Source: CAVVEQ01 sp963828855 (GTDB lineage Bacteria > Chloroflexota > Anaerolineae > Anaerolineales > Anaerolineaceae). From it: a stretch of DNA of 64,000 nt. Positions 1 to 10,026 of this stretch are shown one piece after another. Location: positions 248,001-312,000 of the forward strand of contig CAWHGB010000005.1 in assembly GCA_963828855.1 (NCBI GenBank), read 5' to 3'. How positions within the stretch are numbered: the first letter of the stretch is position 1; the number at the start of each line of letters is the position of its first letter. The notes below the pieces were generated by a model, which saw only the letters and a list, made by a program, of their open reading frames with translations, was not told the DNA's origin and ran no database searches. A program made the position numbers and the translations under genes.

Positions 1-1154
1 GGAGACAAAATTGACAAAGTATTTCGAATCCCAGGTGCAGGTACCGGTATTACGCACCTGCCATCCCTTCTTGAATGATTGATTGGGGTTCAGGTCCGGG
101 AACTCGGTGCCATTGTTATTGCCATAGGTCAGGTCCCGGACGAATTGCATGGAATCCACGCAGCCGGAGGGTGCCGTAGGCGATGGCCGCAGGGTGGCCG
201 TCGGTGCCGCAGGAACTGTGGTGGGTGTGGGGAGCGGTGTGGGCACCGGCAGGGCGTCCGCCGGGTCCAGGTTCAGGTAGAGCTTTTCCAGGGCGGCGAT
301 CACGCCTTCATTTTGAAGTTCAAGGAGAGCCTGGTTGATCTTTGCGGTGAGTTCATTCCCGTTGAGCAACACAGCGATGGCCATCCGCTGCGGGGAAAGC
401 CCCTGCCCGACCAGCACCACTCCGAAAAATTGAGTGGAAGCGATGGCCGGCTGCAGGTCGCCCATCACCAGGTCCAGCCTGCCCAGGCTGAGGTCGTTGA
501 CCGCGTCTTTGGCCTGGGCGTAGACGAACATCTGGCTGGGGACTGATCAGACCCGTGTTAACCAGGTTGTTCTGCACCCAGGTTTGATAGACGGTTCCGC
601 GTTCCACGCCCACCCGCTGGTTGGCCATATCCTGGGGGGTTTTCACCGAAGTGATAGGCGAGCCCTTCTGCGCCAGGACACCGTCAGAGCCGACGTAGTA
701 AATATTGGAAAAATTCAAAGCATTCGCCCGCTCAGGAGTTACGGAGATTGCCGCGATGGCCGAGTCGATCTGGCCCATCTGCAAGCGCACCTTGCAGCCC
801 GTCAAAGGCAAAGTCCTGGATATTCACCTGGACGCCCAGTTTCTTGCCGATCTCGTAGGCGAGGGCGATATCGAATCCATCCAGGTTGTGGTTTTCCGTG
901 AAGTATTCAAAGGGAGGATACCCCGAAGAAGTTCCTACCATCCAAACACCCGAATCTTTGACGGTCTGCCAGGAGTCATCCCCGCTGGGAGCCGGGGGAG
1001 GGGTGGGCTGGGTGGTGAAGCTCTGGCAGGCGCGGAAACCGACGACGATCAGGAGCAGAACGACAAGAACCCCCAGGATGGAATAAAGCAATACCCTGGA
1101 TCTTTTCTTTGGTTCTTGCGGTGCAGGCGATTGGGGAAGAGGAGATGTAGTCAT
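1..1154 (-). CDS. SBP_bac_3 + NBR1-Ig-like surface protein (partial, frameshifted)
   Basis: A membrane-anchored extracellular receptor: cytoplasmic N-terminus, one TM helix near residues 21-43, a proline-rich linker, then an amino-acid-type periplasmic binding domain (motif GTSSGYPPFEYF). After a T/P-rich spacer an NBR1-like Ig domain begins (WQVRNTGTCTWDSKYF) and runs off the left edge, so the C-terminus is missing. The frame breaks near 795 and again near 540; at the second break the codons for NTGLISP run into a CCCC stretch where removing one base restores SQMFVYAQAKDAVNDLSLG, the sequence shared by its paralogues. It is the last of four tandem paralogues on this strand. No permease or ATPase is adjacent, so a sensing or capture role is more likely than classical transport; this is inference. 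Confidence 0.8.
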
Positions 1155-1341
1155 GGCGACTCCTTCTAAACTCAGAATCCAAAATCTTTAATGATTATAC
1201 ATTAACCCATCTTGGGAAATCCTATCATCAAACCTGCGCAATCATTCAAACCTGCGCGCTCCGAGGGAAATTCTGAATACCCCGACGAGTTCGGGCTCAT
1301 TGAAAATTGATTAATCTGTTGAGGATCCAGTCCCCCACTCG

Positions 1342-2829
1342 TCACGTGGAGGTTGGGGTTGGCGTGGGAGTTTCGGTGGGTGTGGGCGTTGGCGTGGAGG
1401 TGGCCGTGGGAGTGGGTGTGGCGTTCCAGTTGAGGTGACTGTGCGGGTGGTGTGACAGTGCGGGTGGGGGTGACGGTTCGGGTGGCTGACGGGATGGCTT
1501 CGACCATGACAACCAGAGAGCTTCCGAAGGCATAGTTATACGGATTGAATAATCGCCATTCGGCTTTGTACTGACCGGCTGTGGAAGGCGCAACCAGGTT
1601 TACATAGACATCATAGGTCTGGCCGGGGTAGACATATTTTTGGATCGCAACGGGCTGCCCGCCCATTTGGGTCCCCTTCACGAACTTCAGGTAATAATAG
1701 GAATTCCAGGTGCAGCTCCCGGTATTCTTGATACGCCAGCCCTTGGAGAAACTCTGTCCTGTATTAACATCCGCGTAGTACGTCATGCCGCCATCGCTGT
1801 AAGTAAGATCCTTGACATAGGTCATGGAGATGGTGCAACCAATGGGGGTCGGTGGGAGGGGGTATGGGGTGAAGGTAGGGTAAGGTGTGGTGGTCGCGAG
1901 GGGGGGTGTGGGAGAATTTCCCGCCGGAAAGTTGCCATCGGATCCGGGTTTCAGGTACACCTCCTGGAGGGCTGCGAGCACGCCTTCATTCTGAAGTTGA
2001 AGCAGCGCGTCATTCACTTTCGCCGCCAGTTCGAATGAGTCCTTCTTCATGGCCATCGCCAACCGCTGCTGGCTCAATCCCTGCCCAACCAGGGTCACGC
2101 CAAATGTTTCCGTGTATGCAATCGCCGGTTGCAGGTCCATCAAGACCAGGTCCAGCCTGCCCAGGCTGAGGTCGTTGACGGCATCCTTCGATTGGACATA
2201 GATGAACATCTGGTCCGGGGTGATCAAGCCGGTATCCACCAGGTTTACCTGCACCCAGGATTGAAAGACGGTGTCCTTCTCCACCCCGATCCGTTTATTG
2301 GCCATATCCTGAACGGAGGTCACGGAGGTGATCGGAGACCCTTTCTGCGCCAGGATGCCGTCGACCCCCGTAAAGTACACGTCGGAAAATGTCACCTGCT
2401 GTTCGCGTTCCGTGGTGGTGGAAATGGCGGCGATAGCCAGGTCGACCTGGCGGGATTGCAGCGCGGCAAAAAGGCTATCGAAGGGAATATCCTGGATGTT
2501 CACCTGCACACCCAGCTTCTTGCCCAGTTCGTACGCAAGGGCAATATCGTAACCATCCAGGTTGGCAGCCCCGGAGTAGTACTCGTAGGGAGGGTAACCG
2601 GAGGAGGTGCCCACAAGCAACACGCCGGATTGCTGAACGACGCTCCAGGAATCATCCTTCGTCGATTCGCCTTGCGGGGGAGGTATCTCTGAAAAACCAG
2701 AAATTAATGGACGAAGCCCAACCTCGGCAAGGAGCAGAAATACCAACACGCCCGCGAGGATGAAAATCCAAAGACGGGGATTTCGCTCTTTTTTTGGAGT
2801 TCTGGCTCAGGCGGATATGAATTATTCAT
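1342..2829 (-). CDS. SBP_bac_3 + NBR1-Ig-like surface protein (frameshifted)
   Basis: Second paralogue. The open frame starts at 2749 without a cytoplasmic N-terminus, but the neighbouring frame supplies an ATG at 2829 and a basic stretch (ELQKKERNPRLW) joined across a run of seven A (minus strand) where eight are needed. The corrected N-terminus is a TM anchor like that of the first paralogue. It is followed by the SBP_bac_3 domain (GTSSGYPPYEYY, VQDMANKRIGVEKD), a P/T linker, and an NBR1-like Ig domain (WRIKNTGSCTWNSYYYLKF). The T/P-rich tail is disrupted near 1420-1460; the frame ending at 1342 keeps the expected TPTPT repeats, while the frame running to 1202 gives an implausible His-rich tail. 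Ligand unknown; probably a surface receptor. Confidence 0.8.
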
Positions 2830-2945
2830 ACCGAATAGACACCTTTTTCGGGATTTTTGTTCCCGGGAATTCGATGTAAAGATAACACAATTTACTAATT
2901 ATAAATTCGAAATAATATCGGAAATATCAGCCACTTATTCTGCTG

Positions 2946-2984
2946 AATGACAAGAAACAGAATACTCCTCTGCTTCTTGTCATT
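2946..2984 (-). terminator. Hairpin between paralogues 3 and 2
   Basis: A perfect 11-bp inverted repeat (AATGACAAGAA at 2946-2956, TTCTTGTCATT at 2974-2984) lies in the AT-rich spacer downstream of the 3013-4458 gene. No strong U-tract is seen, so it may also stabilise the 3' end. Confidence 0.5.
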
Positions 2985-3012
2985 GCTCGAATGTAGTTTT
3001 GAATCGTGATTA

Positions 3013-4458
3013 TTATGGTGTAGCGACCGGGTTTACCACTTCCGGGGTTTCCGTTGGGGTGCCGGTGGGGGGTGCTTCTGTGAATGTGGGAGTGGGGGTA
3101 ATGGTTGGCGGCTCCAGGGTGAAAGTGGGCGTGAATGTGATGACCTGCGGAATAGAAGTGTTAGTTGGTGTTGCGGTGATGGGAACCTTGGTGGAACCAA
3201 TCACTTCAATTTGTACAAATAGTTTCTCGCCGAAAGCAGTGTTCAAATTGCTAAAAAGACTCCACTCTGCGGAATATTTCCCGGCTTTTGAAGGGGAAAT
3301 CAAATTCACATAAATATCATATGTCTGGCCGGAAGATACGAATCTTTGAATAGCGGTGGGCTGGCCATTCATTTGTGTTCCGCCGGTAAAAGCCAGGTAG
3401 TATCGCGAATCCCATGTACAACTCCCCGTGTTTTGGATCCGCCAGCCTTTTTGGAACGACGTATTTTGCGGTATATCTGGATAAAAAGTCCCGTTACCGT
3501 CATCAAATGTAAGGTCTTTTATGTATTTCATGGAATTGATGCAGCCGGCAGGTGGAGGAGGAGTGGGAATGAAGGTGGGGGTAGGCGCAGCGGGTGCCTG
3601 TGTGGGCACGGGGGTAGGCAGAGGCTCAGCTTCCTGAGGCTCCAACTGCAGGTATTCCTTCTGCAGCTCCGCCAGGGTTCCATCATTCTGAAGCTCGATC
3701 AGCGCATTATTGATCTTGGCGGTGAGGCTGTTGGCGTTTAACTTCATGGCGATCGCGAATCTCTGCTGCGTCTGACCGGAACCCACCAGCACCACATCTG
3801 CATACCCCTGCATCTCATTCGCCGGGCGCAAGTCCATGATGACCAGATCGAGCCTGTCGAGACTGAGGTCGTTGACCGCGTCCTTCGCCTGGGCGTATAC
3901 GAACATCTGATCGGCGCGGATCACACCCTTATCGACGAGCTCTCTTTGAACCCAGGTCTCATAGACGGTGCCGCGCTCCACGCCAATCCGCCGGTTGGCA
4001 AAATCCTGGATGGTTTTCACGGAAGTGATCGGAGACCCCTTACGGGTAAGTTCCCCATCCGAGCCTACAAAGTAGATATTGGAAAAATTGACATTTTTAG
4101 CCCGCTCTTCCGTCGCAGTAATGGCAGCGATTGCGGCATCGATCTGGTCCACTTGCAGGGCAGATTCAAGACCGTCGAAGGCAAAATCCTGGATATTAAT
4201 GCGCAATCCCAGCTTGGATGCAACCGCGTTTATCAGCGCGATATCAAATCCGGTGAGAGTTCGATCCTGGGTATAGTACTCATACGGCGGATACCCGGAG
4301 GAGGTGCCGATATTAAGGATGCCCCTTTCCTCAACCACCTTCCACGAATTGTCGGTCTGAAGAGGCACCTGTTCGGTGGGTTGATCCCCGCATCCAGCTG
4401 CGATAAGCAACGATGACGCACCCAAAACAAGCATCGCGATTCGGAAAAACCTTCTCAT
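3013..4458 (-). CDS. SBP_bac_3 + NBR1-Ig-like lipoprotein (intact)
   Basis: The only intact member of the four-gene family, so the best reference for it. ATG at 4458 is chosen over 4488 because an AAGGAG Shine-Dalgarno lies 6 nt upstream and the product then begins MRRFF with a lipoprotein signal peptide (LIAAGC lipobox). An SBP_bac_3 domain follows at about residues 40-280 (GTSSGYPPYEYY, AAIAAITATEERA, FANRRIGVERGTVYETWVQ), then a P-rich hinge and an NBR1-like Ig domain at about 310-420 (WRIQNTGSCTWDSRYYLAF). The tail is TPTPT-rich. The binding fold belongs to the family that binds polar amino acids, but the ligand cannot be told from sequence. It is probably exported and lipid-anchored. Confidence 0.9.
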   Translation of the reverse strand: MRRFFRIAMLVLGASSLLIAAGCGDQPTEQVPLQTDNSWKVVEERGILNIGTSSGYPPYEYYTQDRTLTGFDIALINAVASKLGLRINIQDFAFDGLESALQVDQIDAAIAAITATEERAKNVNFSNIYFVGSDGELTRKGSPITSVKTIQDFANRRIGVERGTVYETWVQRELVDKGVIRADQMFVYAQAKDAVNDLSLDRLDLVIMDLRPANEMQGYADVVLVGSGQTQQRFAIAMKLNANSLTAKINNALIELQNDGTLAELQKEYLQLEPQEAEPLPTPVPTQAPAAPTPTFIPTPPPPAGCINSMKYIKDLTFDDGNGTFYPDIPQNTSFQKGWRIQNTGSCTWDSRYYLAFTGGTQMNGQPTAIQRFVSSGQTYDIYVNLISPSKAGKYSAEWSLFSNLNTAFGEKLFVQIEVIGSTKVPITATPTNTSIPQVITFTPTFTLEPPTITPTPTFTEAPPTGTPTETPEVVNPVATP

Positions 4459-4846
4459 ATAAACTCCTTTCCTGAGGATATTAAACAACCGACATCCGTG
4501 TTTCCACCTATTTTTTCATTATAGCAACCGCTGAACCCACTTACAAGCAGGTTACTAGGCAACTATACTTTCCCTAAAGGTGGAAAAGCGGGAACCTGCG
4601 CACATCCATAGGCAAAAAAACTTCCATTGGTTTTTCAATGAATTCCGAAACCAAATAAAGGATCTTAAACTCATTAAACCTATTAGATATCCCAACACAG
4701 CGGTTGCCAGCGCAGCAATCAATGTACCGGTAATACATTTGCATTATTCAATACCCATCAAAGAAATCCGTAAAGCAATCATAAAACGAAGGAAGCATTG
4801 AAGCCTCCTTCGTTTTACGAATAGAGTTGAAATCCGAAGGGAATAA
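4459..4846. other. Intergenic region, 388 bp
   Basis: AT-rich spacer between paralogues 3 and 4, both on the minus strand. It should hold the promoter of the 4458 gene on the right side of that start. Apart from the terminator hairpin at 4783-4816 I see no convincing gene; the open frame on the plus strand at 4580-4801 has no ribosome-binding site or recognisable product. Confidence 0.5.
4783..4816 (-). terminator. Terminator-like hairpin after paralogue 4
   Basis: Perfect 11-bp stem: AAAACGAAGGA at 4783-4793 and TCCTTCGTTTT at 4806-4816, 12-nt loop. It lies 31 nt beyond the stop of the 4847-6514 gene and ends in TTTT when read on the minus strand. Confidence 0.7.
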
Positions 4847-6514
4847 CTAAGGATTCACTTGCACGGTGACTGTTTGGCTGGTTGAACCAGCAAACTCTGA
4901 ACTAACGACAAGCTTATAAGTTACCGTGCCTTCGGTCGTTGCCAAATCGTCATAGCTTCCGGGCGTGGATACATCCGAACCACCATTGAGCGGGGTCGTG
5001 CTTCCATCGGGATTGATTCGTGTCAATTTCGCAGATGCCAAGTCCTGCCCGGAAAACGACCAGCTGATCGTGATGACATCACCCACGTGACACTGTCGTA
5101 GGATTGGCAGTAAGCCTATTAATTACCGGAGCGAGGCCTTGCGTGGGTGGAGCGACTGTCGGTGGCACCGCAGTGGGCGGCACCTTGGTAGGTGCAGGCG
5201 GGGTGGCGGTGGGCGGCGCCTTGGTGGGCGGCACACTGGTTGGACCTACCACTTCGACCATCACCCATATTCTTTGCCCGAAGGCAAGATTTCGACCATT
5301 GAACATTTGCCAGATCCCCTGGTATTGCCCGGGTTGCGATGGGGCGACGAGGTTAACCCACATATCATAGTTCTGTCCGGGAGCCACATTGCCCTGCACG
5401 GCGGTATTCTGACCATTCATCTGGGTCCCCGAGACAAATCTCAGGGAATAGGTTGAGTTCCAGGTACAGGTACCGGTGTTCCGGATACGCCAGCCCTTTT
5501 GGAAGCTCTGGTTGGGGTTCACGTCCGGGTAGAAGGTTCCGTTGCCATCACCGAAGGAGAGATCCGAGACGAACTGCATGCCATCCACACAGCCCGCCGG
5601 GGTGGGGACGAAAGTGGGCGTGGGGGCGGAAGGAGCCAGGGTCGGAACAGGTGTGGGAACTGGCTGCGTATCCGCAGGATCGAGGTTCAGGTATTCCTTC
5701 TGCAGCTCGGCGATCACGCCTTCGTTCTGCAGTTGGATGAGGGCATCATTGATCCGCTTGGTCAGTTCATTCGCGTTCAACTTCAGCGCGATGGCGAAGC
5801 GCTGCTGGTTGAGCCCCTGCCCCACCAGGACGACATCAAAATTCTGGGTGGCGACGGTGGAGGGACGCAGGTCCGCCATCACCAGGTCCAGCCGGCCGAG
5901 GCTCAGGTCGTTGACCGCGTGCTTGGCCTGCTGGTAGACGAACATCTGGTTGGGCTGGATCAAGACCGGTATTCACCAGGTTGGTCTGAACCCAGGTCTC
6001 ATAGACCGTGCCGCGTTCCACGCCGACCCGCTTGTTGGCCATATCCGCAGGGGTTTTCACCGAAGTGATCGGCGATCCCTTCTGCGCCAGGATGCCATCC
6101 GAGCCTACCAGATAGACATTCGAGAAGTTCACCTGGGTCGCGCGTTCGGGGGTGTCGGAGATCGCCGCGATGGCCGCATCGATCTGGTTGACGCTCAGGG
6201 CGGCTCCAAGGCCGTCGAAGGCGAAATCGCTGATGCTGGCTCGAACGCCCAGTTTATTCGCCACAGCGTTGATCAGGGCGATATCGAATCCATCCAGAGT
6301 ATTGTTTTCAGTGTAATACTCATAGGGAGGATACCCGGAGGAGGTTCCCACCAGCAAAACGCCCGGAGCGCTCCACCTTGGACCAGGAGGGGTCAACTGG
6401 TTCGGGCGCAGCGGTTGGCTGGTTGCTCTGGCAGCCGAAGCATGCTGATAACAGGCTAACAGACCTGACCAGTGAAAATCCCATTGACATCATTTTTTTT
6501 CGTGAGTTCCTCAT
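4847..6514 (-). CDS. SBP_bac_3 + NBR1-Ig-like lipoprotein with extra Ig domain (frameshifted)
   Basis: Fourth paralogue, probably first in the array. ATG at 6514 follows AAGGAG and opens a short signal sequence with a candidate lipobox (LLSAC or CFGC). The SBP_bac_3 domain (GTSSGYPPYEYY, NQIDAAIAAISDTPERA) and the NBR1-like Ig domain (WRIRNTGTCTWNSTYSLRF) match the other copies. It differs by an additional C-terminal beta-sandwich of about 90 residues (ITISWSFSGQDLASAKLTRI). The frame breaks near 6370, 5955 and 5085. At 5955 an extra T in GGTCTTGATC separates NTGL from IQPNQMF; at 5085 GGG instead of GG separates NPTTVSRG from DVITISW. Each break is repaired by one base, so the gene is probably intact in the organism. 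Confidence 0.82.
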
Positions 6515-6668
6515 TTCTTCTCCTTGCTCCTTTCTAGTACCTTTCAGACACGAATCTTACATCCTCAAATATTCCTAATTATACCAAATATGGGTTATAT
6601 TTTCACTAATCCATTAATATTGGATAAGCAGTGATTTAATCTCTAATTTTTGGCTTTTTTCCGCGATT

Positions 6669-8066
6669 TCAGTTAGCGGAGTGGTTATCTCTGAAAGGTT
6701 TTCCGGGTGAGGAAGAGGTAAGAACCACGGTGAAGGTGCTGCCTTTTCCCATTGTGGATTCCACCTGGATGGAGCCGCCGTGATTGCGAACGATCCAGAA
6801 AGCGATCGAAAGACCCAGCCCAAAGCTATCCTCCTTGCCGCGTTTCCGCGAGGTATCTGACCGGTAGAATCGCTCGAAAATATGAGGCAGATCCTCGGGC
6901 TTGATCCCGGGCCGGTAGTCGCTGAACGAGATCAGCGCCGATCGCTCATCTTTTTTCAAGGAAAGATGTACCTCGCCGCCTGCGGGCGTATATTGGATGG
7001 CATTTCCACCCAGGTTGAGGAAGACCTGCTTCAGGCGGTCACGGTCGCCGATCACTTCCACCTGGTCGATTTCGTGGATGTGAACATGGAGATGACCTCC
7101 TGCCAGGGTGCGCATCTGCTGGAAGACCTCCAGGAGAAGCTTATCCAGTTGCAGGGGTTTCATATCCAGCGGAAGGCGGCGGGATTCAGCCTGGGCGAGC
7201 AGGAGCAGGTCGCCCACCAGGCGGGTGAGCCGGTCCACTTCCTGATCGATGGAGGTTAGCGATTCCAGGTCCACTTTTCGTAGCTTGCGCATGAGCGAGA
7301 CGTTTCCCTTGATCACTGTCAGAGGGGTGCGCAATTCGTGGCTCACATCGGCGACGAAGCGCTGCTGGGAGCCGAAGAGTATCTCCAACCGGGTGAGGGT
7401 GTCGTTGAAGGCGCGGATCACCTGGCCGATCTCGTCCTCGGGGTCACCCTTGAGCGGAATGCGGCGGGAGAGATCATCCGCCTGGGTGATTCGGGTGGCG
7501 ACCTCGGTCACATCCGCCAAGGGAGCCAGCGCCCTGCCGGTGACAAACCAACTGGCCAGCCCGGTGAGCAGCATGGTTACAAAGGTGAGGGTTATTAATA
7601 TGAAGGAAAGCGAGCTTCTGGTGAGGTCCATCAGGGTCATGTTGACCGCCACCTGAAGCGACGCATTCGGCCCAAGGATCGAACGAATGGGCACATTGAT
7701 GACCCTCAACGGTACCCCGTTGATGACCGTGGTGTGATAAACCACGCTGGTCACTGGCAGGGAAGTTGAATCAAGCGGAACAAGCAGGGAAGCTGGTTTA
7801 CTGACCTGTAAATTGTTGGTTGAATCCCAGACCTGGAAAAAGAAATTCTCCCCTTCCGCCACCGAGGGCATGGTGGAGAGCGTGAAGTTGCCGTTCGGGT
7901 CCACCCGTAGACTGCTGATTAACTGGCGTGAGGCATCCTGCAACGAGGAATCCACCTGGCGCATCAGGTTGAAGCTGACCAGGCTATAGACAAGGGTTCC
8001 AAAAATGAGAAGAATGACACCCAGCAGAGAAGAATACAGCAGGGTGAGCCGCAGGCGGAGAGACAT
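6669..8066 (-). CDS. Sensor histidine kinase (OmpR-partner type)
   Basis: Membrane-bound histidine kinase of 465 residues. TM1 lies at about residues 9-30, an extracellular sensor region at 31-152 and TM2 at about 153-175. A HAMP linker follows, then HisKA with the phospho-acceptor H243 in VSHELRTPL, and a HATPase_c domain with an N box (NLGGNAIQYT), F box (IFERFYR) and G2 box (FGLGLSIA). The G1 box reads SDYRPGI rather than the usual DxGxGI, so one conserved Gly is Arg; this may be real or an error. Its start codon overlaps the stop of the response regulator (TAATG), so the two are translationally coupled and should form a pair. The signal is unknown. Confidence 0.93.
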   Translation of the reverse strand: MSLRLRLTLLYSSLLGVILLIFGTLVYSLVSFNLMRQVDSSLQDASRQLISSLRVDPNGNFTLSTMPSVAEGENFFFQVWDSTNNLQVSKPASLLVPLDSTSLPVTSVVYHTTVINGVPLRVINVPIRSILGPNASLQVAVNMTLMDLTRSSLSFILITLTFVTMLLTGLASWFVTGRALAPLADVTEVATRITQADDLSRRIPLKGDPEDEIGQVIRAFNDTLTRLEILFGSQQRFVADVSHELRTPLTVIKGNVSLMRKLRKVDLESLTSIDQEVDRLTRLVGDLLLLAQAESRRLPLDMKPLQLDKLLLEVFQQMRTLAGGHLHVHIHEIDQVEVIGDRDRLKQVFLNLGGNAIQYTPAGGEVHLSLKKDERSALISFSDYRPGIKPEDLPHIFERFYRSDTSRKRGKEDSFGLGLSIAFWIVRNHGGSIQVESTMGKGSTFTVVLTSSSPGKPFRDNHSAN

Positions 8067-8743
8067 TAGATCTCTTCGCGCAGGGCGTAGCCCACTCCAC
8101 GGGCGGTATGGATCAGGCGAGGTTCGCCCTTTTCCTCAAGTTTCTGGCGCAGGTAACGAATATAGACATCCAAAACGTTGCTCTCACCGCCAAAATCGTA
8201 ACCCCAGATACGGTCAAAGATCAGCTCGCGGGTGAGCACCTGGTTCGGATGGCGCATGAAGAGCTCGAGGAGGTCGAACTCAGTTGCGGTCAGCTGGATG
8301 GTGCGCCCGCTGCGATTGGCCAGGCGGGTGGATGTATCCAGGGTGAGATCGGCGAAGGTGAGCACGCTGGCCCGGTCGGATTGGGTGCGGCGCAGCAATG
8401 CTCGCACGCGGGCGAGGACTTCCTCCAGCTCGAAGGGTTTTACCATGTAGTCATCCGCACCGGCATCCAGTCCGAGCACTCGATCCTGGATGGCATCTTT
8501 GGCGGTGAGCATGAGGATGGGCAAATTGGAATCGGTGCGCAATTGCTTGCAGACCTCCACGCCATCGATCCCGGGCAACATCAGGTCAAGGATGACCAGG
8601 TCCGGGCGGTTCTGCTTGGCAAGTTTCAGCCCTTTTTCACCGTCCAGGGCGGATTCGACTTTATATCCTTCATACATGAGTCCCCGTTGCAGGACTTTCA
8701 CGATGGATTCATTATCTTCAATTACCAAGATGAGCTCGTTCAT
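8066..8743 (-). CDS. OmpR/PhoB-family response regulator
   Basis: Two-component response regulator of about 225 residues. The receiver domain has acidic residues E9/D10, phospho-acceptor D53 (VILDLMLPG) and the conserved Lys in a TAKD motif. The C-terminus is a winged-helix DNA-binding domain (ELFMRHPNQVLTRELIF, YIRYLRQKLE). ATG at 8743 is preferred over 8776 because GGGAGGGG lies just upstream and the product then begins MNELILVIEDN, as is typical. It is co-transcribed with and overlaps the kinase gene. The spacer to the divergent RNase D gene probably carries its promoter. Targets are unknown. Confidence 0.94.
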   Translation of the reverse strand: MNELILVIEDNESIVKVLQRGLMYEGYKVESALDGEKGLKLAKQNRPDLVILDLMLPGIDGVEVCKQLRTDSNLPILMLTAKDAIQDRVLGLDAGADDYMVKPFELEEVLARVRALLRRTQSDRASVLTFADLTLDTSTRLANRSGRTIQLTATEFDLLELFMRHPNQVLTRELIFDRIWGYDFGGESNVLDVYIRYLRQKLEEKGEPRLIHTARGVGYALREEI

Positions 8744-8849
8744 AAGCCCCTCCCTTTTTGTGATTATATACCACAATTTTTAATCTTTACTTCCATAAAC
8801 TATAAATGTTTTGTTAGAAACGTTATACACCCCGTGATGGGGATTGGGC

Positions 8850-8855
8850 TATAAT
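8850..8855 (+). promoter_or_regulatory. -10 element for RNase D, possibly leaderless
   Basis: TATAAT lies only 7 nt before the ATG at 8863, with no Shine-Dalgarno between. If used, transcription would begin at or next to the start codon. No good -35 hexamer is seen. Confidence 0.45.
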
Positions 8856-8862
8856 CCCAGCC

Positions 8863-10026
8863 ATGATGCAGACCGTCCGGGCGATCCCCCGGCAAGCCAT
8901 CCAACCTCATTGGATCTCTGATCAGGCGGAGCTGTTTCGCTTGGCCGCCGACCTGCGCGAGTACCATCAGATCGCCTTGGATACAGAATCCAACAGCCTT
9001 TTTGCATATAAGGAAAGGGTCTGCTTGCTGCAAATTTCCTCCCCCCGGGAGGATTTTTTGATCGACACGCTGGAATTGGACGACCTGAGCTGCCTGAACC
9101 CTCTAATGGCGGATCCCACTGTGGAAAAGATCTTTCATGCTGCGGAATACGACATTTTATGCCTGAAGCGGGATTATGGCATGGAATTTTGCTCCATTTT
9201 TGACACCATGCAGGCGGCACGTATTCTGGGGGTAAGGGAGGTCGGACTGGGATCGATCCTGGAAGCGGAATTCGGGGTAATGCAGGATAAGCGCAATCAG
9301 CGCGCCAACTGGGGTCTGCGCCCACTTTCCGACCAGATGCTGGATTACGCCTGCCAGGATACGCGTTACCTGATTCCGCTTCGCGACCGGTTGGCGGAGC
9401 GGTTGAATGAGCGCGGGTTGATGGGCTTGGCCTCGGAAGATTTTGCGCGACTGTGCAAGGTGAAACCCACTGGCGGGGATGAACGCGAACCCTGCTGGCG
9501 AATCCCCGGTGCTCAGACGCTGGATGGACGGGAACGGGCGGTTTTGGCAGCGCTGTGCGCGATGCGGGATTCGCAGGCTAAAAAATCGGACCGACCGGTC
9601 TTCAAGGTCCTGCCCAATGAGAGCCTCATCGCCCTGGCGAAGACGAATCCTCACAGGAAAGAAGACCTGGAGGACATCCCCGGGCTGAGTCCCAGATTGA
9701 TCGACCGCTACGGAAAAGAAATCCTGGCGGCTGTGGAGAATGGAAGAATGGCAGCACCCATCCCCAAACCACCCCGCGCACCGCGGCCGGATCAGGAATT
9801 TCTGGATAGGCTGGAGCGATTGAAGCAATGGCGCCGGGACGCTGGCAAGAAGATCGAAGTGGAATCGGATATCATCCTTCCCAGGGATATCCTTGAATCG
9901 ATCGCGCAAAAGGATCCAAAAGATCCTGCCAATTTGAAAAAGATCATGGCGGATGTCCCCTGGAGACTGAAGCATTACGGTAAAGAAATTTTAACGGTCT
10001 CCCGCAAACAAAAGGAGAAAAAGTGA
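8863..10026 (+). CDS. rnd: Ribonuclease D
   Basis: 3'-5' exoribonuclease of the DEDD superfamily that trims tRNA and other structured RNA 3' ends; cytoplasmic. The exonuclease domain covers about residues 20-190, with Exo I D40 and E42 (ALDTES), Exo II around HAAEYDILCLKRDYG, and Exo III YACQDTRYL. Two HRDC-like helical domains follow: about 217-295 (LAALCAMRDSQAKKSDRP) and 305-380 (LDRLERLKQWRRDAGKK). Length of 387 residues and the double HRDC match classical RNase D. The stop codon overlaps the start of the downstream metallo-beta-lactamase (10023), so the two RNA-processing genes are probably one transcript. Confidence 0.93.
   Translation: MMQTVRAIPRQAIQPHWISDQAELFRLAADLREYHQIALDTESNSLFAYKERVCLLQISSPREDFLIDTLELDDLSCLNPLMADPTVEKIFHAAEYDILCLKRDYGMEFCSIFDTMQAARILGVREVGLGSILEAEFGVMQDKRNQRANWGLRPLSDQMLDYACQDTRYLIPLRDRLAERLNERGLMGLASEDFARLCKVKPTGGDEREPCWRIPGAQTLDGRERAVLAALCAMRDSQAKKSDRPVFKVLPNESLIALAKTNPHRKEDLEDIPGLSPRLIDRYGKEILAAVENGRMAAPIPKPPRAPRPDQEFLDRLERLKQWRRDAGKKIEVESDIILPRDILESIAQKDPKDPANLKKIMADVPWRLKHYGKEILTVSRKQKEKK

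Noticed and set aside
1202..1341. His-rich C-terminal tail of the second SBP protein as a metal-binding domain
   Set aside because: The His-rich reading is the shifted frame of a TPTPT repeat; the sister frame gives the tail shared by the paralogues.
4580..4801. 73-codon plus-strand gene in the spacer
   Set aside because: No ribosome-binding site, no recognisable product, and it overlaps the terminator hairpin of the opposite strand.
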